Origin: Terrimesophilobacter bigeumensis
GTDB lineage: Bacteria > Actinomycetota > Actinomycetes > Actinomycetales > Microbacteriaceae
Length of the DNA: 64,000 nt
Assembly: GCF_039537265.1 (NCBI RefSeq)
Contig: NZ_BAABAE010000003.1
Coordinates: 1,240,001 to 1,304,000 of the forward strand
Reading direction: 5' to 3'
The position numbers were made by a program, and so were the translations under genes. Of the stretch, positions 10,709 through 19,711 are shown one piece after another. Within the stretch, counting starts at the first letter, position 1, and every line of letters begins with the position of its first letter. Below the pieces are notes generated by a model. It saw only the letters and a program-made list of their open reading frames with translations, had not been told where the DNA came from and searched no databases.

Positions 10709-12193
10709 ATGACTGTTGCCTCGCTGCGGATCTCCCGCGACTCCGCCCTCACCGTCCCTGCCGACATCCTCGTGCTCGGGGTGAGCGGGGGTGACTCCGG
10801 CCCCACCCTGCACTCGGAGGATGCGGCGCTCGACGCGGTGCGCGCCTCCTTCGGCGCCCTCGGCATCACGGGTGCGGAAGACGAGGTCAGGCGAGTCGCC
10901 GGGGTCGGCGCCGCCGCCGGCATCGCTCTCGTCGGCCTCGGCTCGGGACCAGTGGACGCCAACCTCCTCCGCCGGGCCGCGGGTTCGGCGGCCAGGCAGC
11001 TCACCGGGGTCGGAAGCCTTGCGATCGCGCTGCCGACGACATCCGAGGAGGACGTCCTGGCTGTGCTCGAGGGCGCGGCGATCGGCTCCTACTCGTTCAC
11101 GAGATTCCGTTCGGGCACGCCCGACGCCGCCAAGCTGCCGGCGACCGACATCACCGTCGTCGCCGATGTGGATGTCGCGGGCGACCCGGTGGCGCGGGCG
11201 GCAATCGTGGCCGGCGCCGTGCACGCCGTGCGCGACCTCGTGAACACCCCGCCCTCGCACCTCTACCCGGAGACCTTCGCCGCCGCGGCGCAGGAGCTCG
11301 CCGAGGGTGCGCCGGTGGCGGTGACGGTGCTCTCCGACGCCGAACTCGAGGCCGGTGGTTTCGGCGGCATCCGGGGCGTGGGCCAGGGATCGACCCGCGG
11401 TCCGCGACTCGTGAAGGTCGAGTACGCCCCGAAGGGCGCTTCCCGGCATCTCGCCCTCGTCGGCAAGGGCATCACCTTCGACTCCGGCGGGCTCTCGCTC
11501 AAGCCACCGGCATCGATGGTCGGGATGAAGTACGACATGACGGGCGCGGCGACGGTGCTCGCCGTCGCGCTGGCCGCGGCCAGGCTCGCGCTCCCCCTGC
11601 GCGTCACGGCCTGGCTGTGCATCGCCGAGAACCTGCCGTCGGGCTCCGCCATCCGGCCGAACGACGTGCTCACGATCCACGGCGGTAAGACGGTCGAGGT
11701 GCTCAACACGGACGCAGAGGGCCGTCTCGTGCTCGCCGACGGGATCGCCGCCGCGAGCGAGGAGAACCCGGATGCGATCATCGACGTCGCCACGCTCACC
11801 GGCGCGGCCCGGGTCGCCCTCGGTGACCGCTACGTCGGGACGATGGGTGACGAGACACTCGTCGGCGAGCTCGTGGATGTCTCGAAGAAGATCGGCGAGA
11901 CCCTGTGGCCCATGCCGCTGCCCGCCGAGCTCCGCAGCCTCCTCAACTCCGATGTCGCCGACATCGCGAACGTCAAGATCGGGAGCACCGCGGCCGGCAT
12001 GCTCGTCGCCGGCGTGTTCCTGCAGGAGTTCGTCGGGAAGGCGCAGGACGGCTCGCGCATCCCGTGGGCGCACCTGGACATCGCCGGCCCGGCCAACAAC
12101 GACGGAGGCGGATTCGGCTACACCGGCAAGGGGCCGACCGCCGTCACGGTTCGAACCCTGATCGCGCTGGCTGAGCGGATTTCGCTCGCGTAG
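10709..12193 (+). CDS. pepA: Leucyl aminopeptidase (M17)
   Basis: Cytosolic two-metal aminopeptidase releasing N-terminal residues from peptides; 494 residues, normal for M17. The N-terminal macro-like domain covers about 1-165 and the catalytic domain the rest. Metal and catalytic residues are visible: Lys253 and Asp258 in VGKGITFDSGG, and the NTDAEGR signature at 333-339 with Asp335 and Glu337. The start follows a TAGCAT -10 box by 6 nt. A long frame on the opposite strand is a high-GC shadow. Confidence 0.95.
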   Translation: MTVASLRISRDSALTVPADILVLGVSGGDSGPTLHSEDAALDAVRASFGALGITGAEDEVRRVAGVGAAAGIALVGLGSGPVDANLLRRAAGSAARQLTGVGSLAIALPTTSEEDVLAVLEGAAIGSYSFTRFRSGTPDAAKLPATDITVVADVDVAGDPVARAAIVAGAVHAVRDLVNTPPSHLYPETFAAAAQELAEGAPVAVTVLSDAELEAGGFGGIRGVGQGSTRGPRLVKVEYAPKGASRHLALVGKGITFDSGGLSLKPPASMVGMKYDMTGAATVLAVALAAARLALPLRVTAWLCIAENLPSGSAIRPNDVLTIHGGKTVEVLNTDAEGRLVLADGIAAASEENPDAIIDVATLTGAARVALGDRYVGTMGDETLVGELVDVSKKIGETLWPMPLPAELRSLLNSDVADIANVKIGSTAAGMLVAGVFLQEFVGKAQDGSRIPWAHLDIAGPANNDGGGFGYTGKGPTAVTVRTLIALAERISLA

Positions 12194-12289
12194 TAAAGTC
12201 GAGGTGGCGGGAGAATCCGCCGAACCAATCCCCCCGTCGCGACTCGGCGACAGGTGCGTGAACAGGCTGAAACTCGAGGGAGTCGCCCG

Positions 12290-13663
12290 GTGTCGGAACA
12301 GAACTTTGACCTTGTCGTGCTCGGAGCAGGAAGCGGCGGCTACGCTGCGGCCCTGCGTGCCACCCAGCTCGGCATGAGCGTCGGCCTCATCGAGAAGGGG
12401 AAGGTCGGGGGTACCTGCCTGCACGTCGGCTGCATCCCCACCAAGGCGCTCCTGCACTCCGCCGAGGTCGCGGATGTCGCCCGCGAATCCGCTAAGTACG
12501 GCGTGACCGCGACCGTCGAGGGCATCGACATCGCCGGTGTCACCGCGTACCGCGAGGGCATCGTCGCGAGCAAGTACAAGGGACTCCAGGGGCTCATCAA
12601 GACCCGTGGCATCACCGTGATCGAGGGTGAGGGCAAGCTCGTCTCCCCCAACACCGTGCAGGTGGGCGATGACCGCATCACGGGCAAGAACGTCGTGCTC
12701 GCGACCGGCTCGTACTCACGCTCCCTCCCCGGACTCGAGATCGGCGGGCGCGTCATCACCTCCGAGCAGGCGCTCGAGCTGCCCTTCGTACCGCGCAAGG
12801 TCGCGGTGCTCGGCGGCGGCGTCATCGGCGTCGAGTTCTCCAGCGTCTGGCGTTCGTGGGGCGCCGAGGTCACCATCATCGAGGCACTGCCTCACCTCGT
12901 GCCGAACGAGGACGAGACCGTCAGCAAGCAGTTCGAGCGCGCGTTCCGCAAGCGCGGGATCGACTTCAAGCTCGGCGTGCGCTTCCAGAGCGTGACCCAG
13001 AACGAGAGCGGCGTCGTCGTGACCCTCGAGAACGGCGAGACCGTCGAGGCCGAGATCCTGCTCGTCGCCGTCGGCCGCGGGCCGTCGACCGCCGGCCTGG
13101 GCTTCGAGGAGGTCGGCGTGACCATGGATCGCGGCTTCGTCATCACGAACGAGCGCCTCGCCACCAACCTGCCCGGCGTCTACGCCGTCGGCGACATCGT
13201 CCCCGGTCTCCAGCTCGCCCACCGCGGCTTCCAGCAGGGCATCTTCGTGGCCGAGGAGATCGCCGGGCTGAACCCCATCGTGATCTCCGACAACAACATC
13301 CCGAAAGTCACCTACTCCGATCCCGAGGTCGCCTCGATCGGCCTCAGCGAGGCGAAGGCGAAGGAGCAGTACGGCGACGACAAGGTGTCGAGCTATGACT
13401 ACAACCTCGCCGGCAACGGCAAGAGCCACATCATCGGCACCTCCGGCTCGATCAAGGTCGTCCGGGTCAACGACGGCCCGGTCGTCGGTGTCCACATGAT
13501 CGGCGCGCGCGTCGGCGAACTCATCGGCGAAGCGCAGCTCGCCGTGAACTGGGAGGCGTACCCCGAGGACGTCGCCCCCCTCATCCACGCCCACCCGACG
13601 CAGAACGAGGCCCTCGGCGAAGCGTTCCTCGCCCTCGCCGGCAAGCCGCTGCATGCCGTCTGA
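12290..13663 (+). CDS. lpdA: Dihydrolipoyl dehydrogenase (E3)
   Basis: FAD enzyme that reoxidises lipoyl groups of the 2-oxoacid dehydrogenase complexes with NAD+. 457 residues from a GTG preceded by GAGGGAG at 8 nt; a frame starting 36 nt earlier adds residues without family similarity. FAD-binding GAGSGG is at 12-17, the redox disulphide at Cys43/Cys48 (GGTCLHVGCIPTK), the NAD-binding GGGVIGVE follows near 180, and the C-terminal catalytic pair is His435/Glu440. The E2 gene follows after 56 nt. The leader contains a small hairpin (GGCGG/CCGCC, 12206-12221) of unknown relevance. Confidence 0.95.
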   Translation: MSEQNFDLVVLGAGSGGYAAALRATQLGMSVGLIEKGKVGGTCLHVGCIPTKALLHSAEVADVARESAKYGVTATVEGIDIAGVTAYREGIVASKYKGLQGLIKTRGITVIEGEGKLVSPNTVQVGDDRITGKNVVLATGSYSRSLPGLEIGGRVITSEQALELPFVPRKVAVLGGGVIGVEFSSVWRSWGAEVTIIEALPHLVPNEDETVSKQFERAFRKRGIDFKLGVRFQSVTQNESGVVVTLENGETVEAEILLVAVGRGPSTAGLGFEEVGVTMDRGFVITNERLATNLPGVYAVGDIVPGLQLAHRGFQQGIFVAEEIAGLNPIVISDNNIPKVTYSDPEVASIGLSEAKAKEQYGDDKVSSYDYNLAGNGKSHIIGTSGSIKVVRVNDGPVVGVHMIGARVGELIGEAQLAVNWEAYPEDVAPLIHAHPTQNEALGEAFLALAGKPLHAV

Positions 13664-13719
13664 TCACGAACGCGAACTATGCTGGTTGAGACAGCCACGG
13701 TCCTGAAGGAGCACCACTG

Positions 13720-15327
13720 ATGAGCGAATCCGTCAACCTGCCGGCACTCGGCGAGAGTGTCACTGAAGGAACGGTGACCCGCTGGCTGAAGAAGGTCGGC
13801 GACCGGGTCGAGGTCGACGAGCCGCTGGTGGAGGTCTCCACCGACAAGGTCGACACCGAGATCCCCTCGCCCGTCGCCGGCGTGCTCGAGGCGATTCTGG
13901 TCGCCGAGGACGAGACCGTCGAGGTCGGAACCCCACTCGCCACGGTCGGCGACGGCTCCGGCGGGGGCGAGGCTCCTGCCGCACCTGCTGCCGAGGCTGC
14001 GGATGCCGGGGTCGCGCCTGCTGAACCTGCTGCTCCCGCTGCCCCGGTTTCGGAAGCCCCTGCTGCTCCTGCTGCGCCGGTTTCGGAAGCCCCCGCTGCT
14101 CCCGCTGCGCCGGCCCCGGAAACCGTCGAGGCCGCGCCGGCCGAGCAGCCTGCGCCCGCTCCCACCGCTGTGCCCGAGACCGTCACCGCGACCGCCCCGG
14201 ATGCACCCGGCCCCGCCGCCCAGGCGCCTGCCGCCGAGCAGCCTGCCGCCCAAACGCCCGCCGCCGAGCCGGCCGTCGAGACGCCCCCGGCCCCTGCACC
14301 TGCCCCTGAGGCGTCCGCCGGCGAAGCTCCGGCAGCCACTCCGGCACCGACGGAGGCGCCGGCTGCAGCGACTCCTCCGCCTGCGGCTGCCGCTCCGGCA
14401 GCACCCGTACCGGCCGAATCGGCACCGGAAGCGCCCGCGGCCAACGCAGGCTACGTGACCCCCCTCGTCCGCAAGCTCGCGAACGACAACGGGATCGACC
14501 TCTCGACCATCACCGGTTCGGGCATCGGCGGACGTATCCGCAAGCAGGATGTGCTGTCCGCCGCATCCGGAACCGCGCCCGTCGCCCGCAAGCCGCTGGA
14601 GACCTCACCGCTGCGCGGCACGACCGTGCCGATGTCCCGCCTGCGCAAGGTCGTCGCCGAGCGCGCCGTCATCTCGATGCAGACCTCCGCGCAGCTCACG
14701 ACGGTGGTCGAGGTCGACGTGACCGCCGTCGCCAAGCTGCGGGACGAGGTGAAGGGCGATTTCCAGAAGAAGACCGGTAACAAGCTGAGCTTCCTCCCCT
14801 TCTTCACGCTCGCCGCGGCGGAGGCGCTCAAAGCGTTCCCGATCGTCAACGCGACGATCGACGGCGAGAACATCGTCTACCCGGGCCAGGAGAACATCAG
14901 CATCGCCGTCGACACCGAGCGCGGCCTGCTCACCCCGGTCATCCGCAACGCAAGCGACCTCGACATCGCCCAGCTCGCCGGCGAGATCGCCGATCTCGCC
15001 GCGCGCACGCGGGACAACAGGCTGAAGCCCGACGAGCTCGCCGGCGGCACCTTCACCGTGACCAACACCGGTTCGCGCGGGGCGCTCTTCGACACCCCGG
15101 TCGTCTTCCTCCCCCAGTCCGCGATCCTCGGGACCGGTATCGTCGCGAAGAAGCCGGTCGTCGTCTCCGACAACGGGCTCGACGCGATCGCCATCCGCTC
15201 GGTCGTGTACCTCGCGCTCTCCTACGACCATCGCATCGTGGATGGCGCGGATGCCGCGCGGTTCCTCGTGGCGGTCAAGGATCGGCTGGAGGCCGGCGAC
15301 TTCCGCGGCAACCTCGGGCTCGGCTAG
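13720..15327 (+). CDS. sucB: 2-oxoacid dehydrogenase E2 acyltransferase (SucB/DlaT type)
   Basis: Core of the 2-oxoglutarate and/or pyruvate dehydrogenase complex; it transfers acyl groups from lipoate to CoA. 535 residues: one lipoyl domain (1-80; lipoylated Lys43 in STDKVD), an Ala/Pro-rich linker of about 160 residues with repeats such as VSEAPAAPAAP, the E3-binding domain (about 245-281, YVTPLVRKLANDNGID), then the catalytic domain ending with His504 and Asp508 in YDHRIVDG. AAGGAG precedes the ATG by 8 nt and a possible -10 TATGCT lies at 13678-13683. Actinobacteria often share one E2 between both complexes, so the SucB name is provisional. The stop overlaps the pseudokinase stop. Confidence 0.92.
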   Translation: MSESVNLPALGESVTEGTVTRWLKKVGDRVEVDEPLVEVSTDKVDTEIPSPVAGVLEAILVAEDETVEVGTPLATVGDGSGGGEAPAAPAAEAADAGVAPAEPAAPAAPVSEAPAAPAAPVSEAPAAPAAPAPETVEAAPAEQPAPAPTAVPETVTATAPDAPGPAAQAPAAEQPAAQTPAAEPAVETPPAPAPAPEASAGEAPAATPAPTEAPAAATPPPAAAAPAAPVPAESAPEAPAANAGYVTPLVRKLANDNGIDLSTITGSGIGGRIRKQDVLSAASGTAPVARKPLETSPLRGTTVPMSRLRKVVAERAVISMQTSAQLTTVVEVDVTAVAKLRDEVKGDFQKKTGNKLSFLPFFTLAAAEALKAFPIVNATIDGENIVYPGQENISIAVDTERGLLTPVIRNASDLDIAQLAGEIADLAARTRDNRLKPDELAGGTFTVTNTGSRGALFDTPVVFLPQSAILGTGIVAKKPVVVSDNGLDAIAIRSVVYLALSYDHRIVDGADAARFLVAVKDRLEAGDFRGNLGLG

Positions 15328-16814
15328 GGAGACTCCCCCGTCAGGACCTCATCCGCGAATACCAGGTCGCGGATGCGCCAGCCCTGATCGGTCTTCACGA
15401 GCAGCAGGGATGCGCTTGCGCCCTCCGACGTGTCCGCCGACAGCAGCGCGCTGTCGCCCAACCGGTCGACGAGACTGATCGCGGCACCCACCAGCTCGGG
15501 TTCTTCCGGCACGATTCCCTGCTCCTGAATCAGGCGGATGCGGTAGGAGCCGGCCTCCATCGCCGCCGACCCCGGCTGAGCGACCCCGTCGAGGCAGAGG
15601 ACCGAGGCTTCGTGCAGGCAGGTCGCCCGCGCGGCCAACAGCGCACCCGCTGCGGCGACCGGGTCATCGGCCGTCACGGCGGCATCCACGACAACCGGAG
15701 GGGCCGTCTCAGGATGGGAGCCCGCTAAAGGCTCCGGCGTTGCCGACGATGCCCCCGGCCGTGACGACGGCGCCGGTCCTGACGACGGTCCAGGCAGGAG
15801 CATGACCGTCGCGACGACCGCGGCGACGACGATGCCGGCGATGATCCACACCGGCTTGCGCACGGGCGCGAGCACCTGACGCACTTTCGACTTCAGCGCC
15901 GCGAACGGCCCCTTCTCGAGCAACGGCCCGAGCCGATCGGTCACGATGCCGAGGAAGGACTCCGGCAGGTGAAGGAGGGAGAAGGCCTCGCGCACCGGAC
16001 TCGATCCCGCCGGCTCGGGAACCTCGGCCGCCATCGCATCCGGATCCCACCCCAGGCGTGGGGGCAGTCGCGTCGGCGAGTGCCCCGCCTCCCATCGCTC
16101 GAAGTGGACCGGCTTCGCCTCAGCACACCGGAACAGGCGGTCGGCGAGCTCCTTCAGCCAGGCCTGGGGGTCGGCCGGCTCGGTCGGGTGGGCCAGGTCG
16201 GCTTGGTCCAGCCAGGCACGAACCTCCCCGGCATCGGGACCGAGGGTCGCCCGGCAGACTCCGGCCAGCCGGGCCAGGTCCGCGGCGACCCCCGGTTCTG
16301 CGGCAAGCTGCGCCGGGGGGAGACTTGCGCCATCGGGCGAGGACGGGAAATCGCCGGCGAGACCCGCGGACCCGAAGCGCGCGAGGACCGGGCCGCCCTC
16401 CTCGTCGAACAGCACAGCGGCAGGGCGGATCCCGCCATGAGTCACCCCGACCCGGTGCAGCTCGCCGACGGCGAGGGCCAGCGGCGCGAGAACAGTGACC
16501 GCTTCGCCGAGCGGCAAGGGGTCGGCGGAGACGAGTGCGCCGAGGCTGACGGCGGAGAGGCGGCGAAGAATCAGGCAGGGCAGGCCATCCGGTGCCGTCG
16601 TGAGATCTTCGAGCCGCAGCAGGTGCCGGTCGGACGCGCGGGCGAGCGCCTCGATCTCGGCGTTGATGCCGTCGGAGGCCGTACCGGGGCGATACACCTT
16701 GACGGCCACCGTCTCGGGCCCCGACCCCGTCGTTCCGCCGTGCCCGAGCCAGACATCCGCCCGTGCGCCGACGCCGAGGATGCGTATGAGCCGGTAACCG
16801 CCGATCGAGTCCAC
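15324..16814 (-). CDS. Membrane-anchored protein kinase-like pseudokinase
   Basis: 496 residues from a GTG with GGGAGG 8 nt upstream. Residues 5 to about 245 follow a Ser/Thr kinase fold: glycine loop GVGARADVW (14-22) and Lys39 in VAVK. The catalytic loop is degraded, THGGIRPAAVL (125-135): the HxD aspartate is Gly128 and the loop asparagine is Ala133. DFG is replaced by RFG (146-148). It is therefore predicted to be inactive. A single membrane helix (about 322-342, WIIAGIVVAAVVATVMLL) is followed by a Pro/Ser linker and an outside domain of about 100 residues containing two Cys. It may sense a signal or act as a scaffold. The 3' end overlaps the E2 gene by 4 bp (CTAG). Confidence 0.75.
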   Translation of the reverse strand: MDSIGGYRLIRILGVGARADVWLGHGGTTGSGPETVAVKVYRPGTASDGINAEIEALARASDRHLLRLEDLTTAPDGLPCLILRRLSAVSLGALVSADPLPLGEAVTVLAPLALAVGELHRVGVTHGGIRPAAVLFDEEGGPVLARFGSAGLAGDFPSSPDGASLPPAQLAAEPGVAADLARLAGVCRATLGPDAGEVRAWLDQADLAHPTEPADPQAWLKELADRLFRCAEAKPVHFERWEAGHSPTRLPPRLGWDPDAMAAEVPEPAGSSPVREAFSLLHLPESFLGIVTDRLGPLLEKGPFAALKSKVRQVLAPVRKPVWIIAGIVVAAVVATVMLLPGPSSGPAPSSRPGASSATPEPLAGSHPETAPPVVVDAAVTADDPVAAAGALLAARATCLHEASVLCLDGVAQPGSAAMEAGSYRIRLIQEQGIVPEEPELVGAAISLVDRLGDSALLSADTSEGASASLLLVKTDQGWRIRDLVFADEVLTGESP

Positions 16815-16911
16815 GACGGCATCCTCCCGTCCCCCGAACGACTCCCCCGGCCGCGAACCCCGGAACGGTGCACAACGCGGTGATCTGGGGTTTGGGGCGG
16901 AGTGGAGCCGG

Positions 16912-16917
16912 TATCCT
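16912..16917 (+). promoter_or_regulatory. -10 box of the DUF4191 gene (leaderless)
   Basis: TATCCT, 7 nt before the ATG. GGAGG lies almost against the start codon, too close for a normal ribosome site. Confidence 0.4.
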
Positions 16918-16924
16918 TGGAGGC

Positions 16925-17641
16925 ATGGCACGCACCAAGGACTCGAGCCCGAAACCCGCGAAGGAACCCGGTCGTCTCAAGCAGATGTACCAGGTCTTCC
17001 AGATGACCAGGCGGTACGACTCGACCGCCGTCTGGTGGATGGCCCTCGGCTTCGCGCTGCCGCTCCTGGTGGGCCTGCTCCTGGGAGTCCTGCTCTCCGG
17101 CGACAGCGTCTTCGGCCTCGTGCTGTGGATCGTGGCCGGCGTGCTCGCCGGCGTGCTCGGCTTCCTCGTGATCCTCGGCCGCAAGGCCGAGAAGGCCGCA
17201 TACTCGCAGATCGCCGGGCAACCCGGCGCGGTCGGCGCCGTGCTCAAGAGCTCGCTCCCCCGCGGCTGGACCGGCAGCGAGATGCCCGTGGCGATCAGCC
17301 CCAAGACGCAGGATGCCGTCTACCGCGCCGTCGGCAAGGGCGGCGTCGTGCTCATCGGCGAAGGCCCGGCCACCCGCACCCAGAAGATGGTCGACGACGA
17401 GCGGCGCAAGATCGCACGCATCCTGCCGAACGTCCCGGTCAACGTGCTTCAGGTCGGTCCTGACCCGGAGTCGGTCCCCCTGCACAAGCTCTCCCGCCGC
17501 CTCGGCAAGTTCAAGAAGGCCCTCAACAAGGCCGAGATCTACGCGGTGAGCAACCGCGTGAGTTCACTGCACAAGGGGCCGAACCTGCCGATCCCGAAGG
17601 GCGTCGACCCCATGAAGGTGCGGGCGCAACGCCGCGCCTGA
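16925..17641 (+). CDS. DUF4191 membrane protein
   Basis: 238-residue actinobacterial protein of unknown function. A basic cytosolic N-terminus (about 1-35) is followed by two adjacent membrane helices (about 39-58 and 63-85) and a soluble C-terminal domain containing AVGKGGVVLIGEGP and RVSSLHKGPNLPIPKG, which is highly conserved in the family. It lies between the 2-oxoacid dehydrogenase and glutamine synthetase genes, its usual neighbourhood as I recall it. The downstream 62 bp to the RDD gene repeats part of its own 3' end (GTGCGGGCGCA-CGCCGCGCCTGA at 17617-17641 and again near 17655-17679). Confidence 0.8.
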   Translation: MARTKDSSPKPAKEPGRLKQMYQVFQMTRRYDSTAVWWMALGFALPLLVGLLLGVLLSGDSVFGLVLWIVAGVLAGVLGFLVILGRKAEKAAYSQIAGQPGAVGAVLKSSLPRGWTGSEMPVAISPKTQDAVYRAVGKGGVVLIGEGPATRTQKMVDDERRKIARILPNVPVNVLQVGPDPESVPLHKLSRRLGKFKKALNKAEIYAVSNRVSSLHKGPNLPIPKGVDPMKVRAQRRA

Positions 17642-17703
17642 CCATAAGGCACCGGGTGCGGGCGCAGCGCCGCGCCTGAGCGACGCATCCTCTTCGCCGT
17701 CCG

Positions 17704-18132
17704 CTACTGGACGAGCAGCACCGTTCCCGCCGCCTTGTCGTGCAGGCCGCGCTGGTCACGGTCCCAGATGAGGGCCGGGATCACGAGGCACAGCAGCAGG
17801 GTCCGAACGATCGGACGCCAGGCGCCGATCCAGCCGCCGGCGAGCGGCACGACGCGCATCCGGAACACCCTCTGGCCGATGCTGCCGTTGATGAGCGTGA
17901 TGAAGACGAACTGGGTGAGGGCGAAGATGCCGAGGGTCGCGAAGGCGTCGTAGTGGAAGAACGCGACCGAGATGAGCACGCTCAGGCCCCAGTCGATGAC
18001 GAGAGCTCCCACGCGACGGAGCGGCCGGGCGATCGAGCGCGAGCCGGATTCGGGCAGGCCGAGTCGTTCACCCGGCCATCGCTGCTCGTCCGGGCGCCCA
18101 CCGGGACGCTGGGAGGCTGACTGGTCGGGCAC
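17704..18132 (-). CDS. RDD-family membrane protein
   Basis: 142-residue integral membrane protein of the RDD family (transport-related in some members, otherwise unknown). A charged N-terminus of about 35 residues precedes RPLRRVGALVIDWGLS, where the family Arg and Asp lie at the start of the first helix; further helices are about 60-80 and 105-122, and QRGLHDKAAGTVLL is the conserved C-terminal end. Two GTG codons in a row occur at the start; the second lies 6 nt from TAGGAT and was chosen. It diverges from glnA over a 154-bp gap. Confidence 0.82.
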   Translation of the reverse strand: MPDQSASQRPGGRPDEQRWPGERLGLPESGSRSIARPLRRVGALVIDWGLSVLISVAFFHYDAFATLGIFALTQFVFITLINGSIGQRVFRMRVVPLAGGWIGAWRPIVRTLLLCLVIPALIWDRDQRGLHDKAAGTVLLVQ

Positions 18133-18138
18133 CACTCG

Positions 18139-18144
18139 ATCCTA
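18139..18144 (-). promoter_or_regulatory. -10 box of the RDD gene (leaderless)
   Basis: TAGGAT on the minus strand, 6 nt before the second GTG and 3 nt before the first. Confidence 0.4.
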
Positions 18145-18178
18145 AGGCGCCCGTGACTTCCAGAGATTCGTCCGGCAC

Positions 18179-18216
18179 GAAACATGGGTGAAACAATGGG
18201 GACACTGCCACGAAAC
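18179..18216 (+). promoter_or_regulatory. GlnR-type box upstream of glnA
   Basis: Four 5-bp elements separated by exactly 6 bp each: GAAAC (18179-18183), GAAAC (18190-18194), GACAC (18201-18205), GAAAC (18212-18216). This is the a-b-a-b layout with 11-bp period known for actinobacterial GlnR (GTNAC-N6-GAAAC pairs). It ends 70 nt before the glnA start, where an OmpR-type regulator would meet RNA polymerase; a possible -10 TAGCCT follows at about 18227-18232. The match to known sites is from memory. Confidence 0.7.
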
Positions 18217-18286
18217 CGGCCGGGAATAGCCTCGCACTGGTTGCGCGAGGCAACCGGTCCCGTTTTCGCAGCCAAGGAGCCCGTCA

Positions 18287-19711
18287 ATGTTCAGCGATTC
18301 GTCCGAAGTCCTCAAGTTCATCAAGGACACCGACGTCAAGTTCCTCGATATCCGCTTCACCGACCTGCCGGGGGTCCAGCAGCACTTCAACATTCCCGCG
18401 GCGAGCGTCGATGAGGAGTTCTTCACGGTCGGCCAGCTCTTCGACGGCTCGTCCATCCGCGGTTTCGCGTCGATCCACGAATCCGACATGCAGTTGATCC
18501 CGGATGTCACCACCGCCTACGTCGACCCGTTCCGCATGGAGCGCACGCTCATCATGCTCTTCGACATCTACAACCCGCGGAACGGCGAGATCTACGGGCG
18601 CGACCCGCGGCAGGTGGCGCGCAAGGCGGAGAAGTACCTGGCCTCGACCGGGATCGCCGACACCGCGTTCTTCGCCCCGGAGGCCGAGTTCTACATCTTC
18701 GACGACGTGCGCTACGAGGTGAAGCAGAACTCCAGCTTCTTCGCCGTCGACTCGGAGGAGGGCGCCTGGAACACCGGCCGCGTCGAGGAGGGCGGCAACC
18801 TGGCCAACAAGACGCCGTTCAAGGGCGGCTACTTCCCGGTGAGCCCGGTGGACAAGCAGGCCGACCTGCGCGACGACATCAGCCTCAAGCTCATCGAGGC
18901 CGGGCTCATCCTCGAGCGCGCCCACCACGAGGTCGGTTCGGGCGGCCAGGCCGAGATCAACTACCGCTTCGACACGATGGTGCACGCGGCCGACGACATC
19001 CTGAAGTTCAAGTACATCGTCAAGAACACGGCGGAGGCGTGGGGCAAGACGGCGACGTTCATGCCGAAACCGCTCTTCGGCGACAACGGCTCGGGCATGC
19101 ACACGCACCAGTCGCTGTGGAACGACGGCAAGCCGCTGTTCTACGACGAGAGCGGCTACGGCGGGCTCTCCGACCTCGCGCGCTGGTACATCGGCGGACT
19201 GCTCAAGCACGCGCCAGCGGTGCTCGCCTTCACGAACCCGACCGTCAACAGCTACCACCGGCTGGTTCCCGGATTCGAGGCTCCCGTCAACCTCGTCTAC
19301 TCGGCGGGCAACCGCTCGGCGGCCATCCGCATCCCGATCACCGGGACGAACCCGAAGGCCAAGCGCATCGAGTTCCGGGCCCCGGACGCCTCGGGCAACC
19401 CGTACCTCGCCTTCGCTGCCCAGCTCATGGCCGGCCTCGACGGCATCCGGAACAAGATCGAGCCTCACGAGCCGGTCGACAAGGACCTCTACGAGCTGCC
19501 GCCCGAGGAGGCCAGGAACATCCCGCAGGTGCCGGGCTCGCTCGACGCTGCGCTGCTCGCGCTCGAGGCCGACACCGACTTCCTCACCGCGGGCGGCGTG
19601 TTCACGCAGGATCTCATCGACACCTGGATCGCCTACAAGCGCGAGAAGGAACTGCTGCCGATGGCCCAGCGCCCGCACCCCTTCGAGTACGAGCTGTACT
19701 ACGGGGTCTGA
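18287..19711 (+). CDS. glnA: Glutamine synthetase type I
   Basis: Dodecameric GSI making glutamine from glutamate, ammonia and ATP; 474 residues. The beta-grasp N-terminus contains FDGSSIRGF; the catalytic barrel has EAEFYIF, HHEVGSGGQAEINYR, the GSGMHTHQS loop and NRSAAIRIP. The adenylylation loop reads DLYELPPEE, with Tyr402 as the GlnE target, so this is the regulated GSI-beta type. AAGGAG lies 7 nt before the ATG. glnE follows tail to tail with 13 bp overlap, and a four-element GlnR-type box lies upstream, implying transcriptional and covalent control of the same enzyme. Confidence 0.97.
   Translation: MFSDSSEVLKFIKDTDVKFLDIRFTDLPGVQQHFNIPAASVDEEFFTVGQLFDGSSIRGFASIHESDMQLIPDVTTAYVDPFRMERTLIMLFDIYNPRNGEIYGRDPRQVARKAEKYLASTGIADTAFFAPEAEFYIFDDVRYEVKQNSSFFAVDSEEGAWNTGRVEEGGNLANKTPFKGGYFPVSPVDKQADLRDDISLKLIEAGLILERAHHEVGSGGQAEINYRFDTMVHAADDILKFKYIVKNTAEAWGKTATFMPKPLFGDNGSGMHTHQSLWNDGKPLFYDESGYGGLSDLARWYIGGLLKHAPAVLAFTNPTVNSYHRLVPGFEAPVNLVYSAGNRSAAIRIPITGTNPKAKRIEFRAPDASGNPYLAFAAQLMAGLDGIRNKIEPHEPVDKDLYELPPEEARNIPQVPGSLDAALLALEADTDFLTAGGVFTQDLIDTWIAYKREKELLPMAQRPHPFEYELYYGV

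Noticed and set aside
12206..12221. Hairpin GGCGG/CCGCC before lpd as a terminator or riboswitch
   Set aside because: Five base pairs without a T-run; too weak to call.
10559..12457. A 632-codon minus-strand frame opposite pepA
   Set aside because: Antisense shadow of a certain gene; no domain and no ribosome site.
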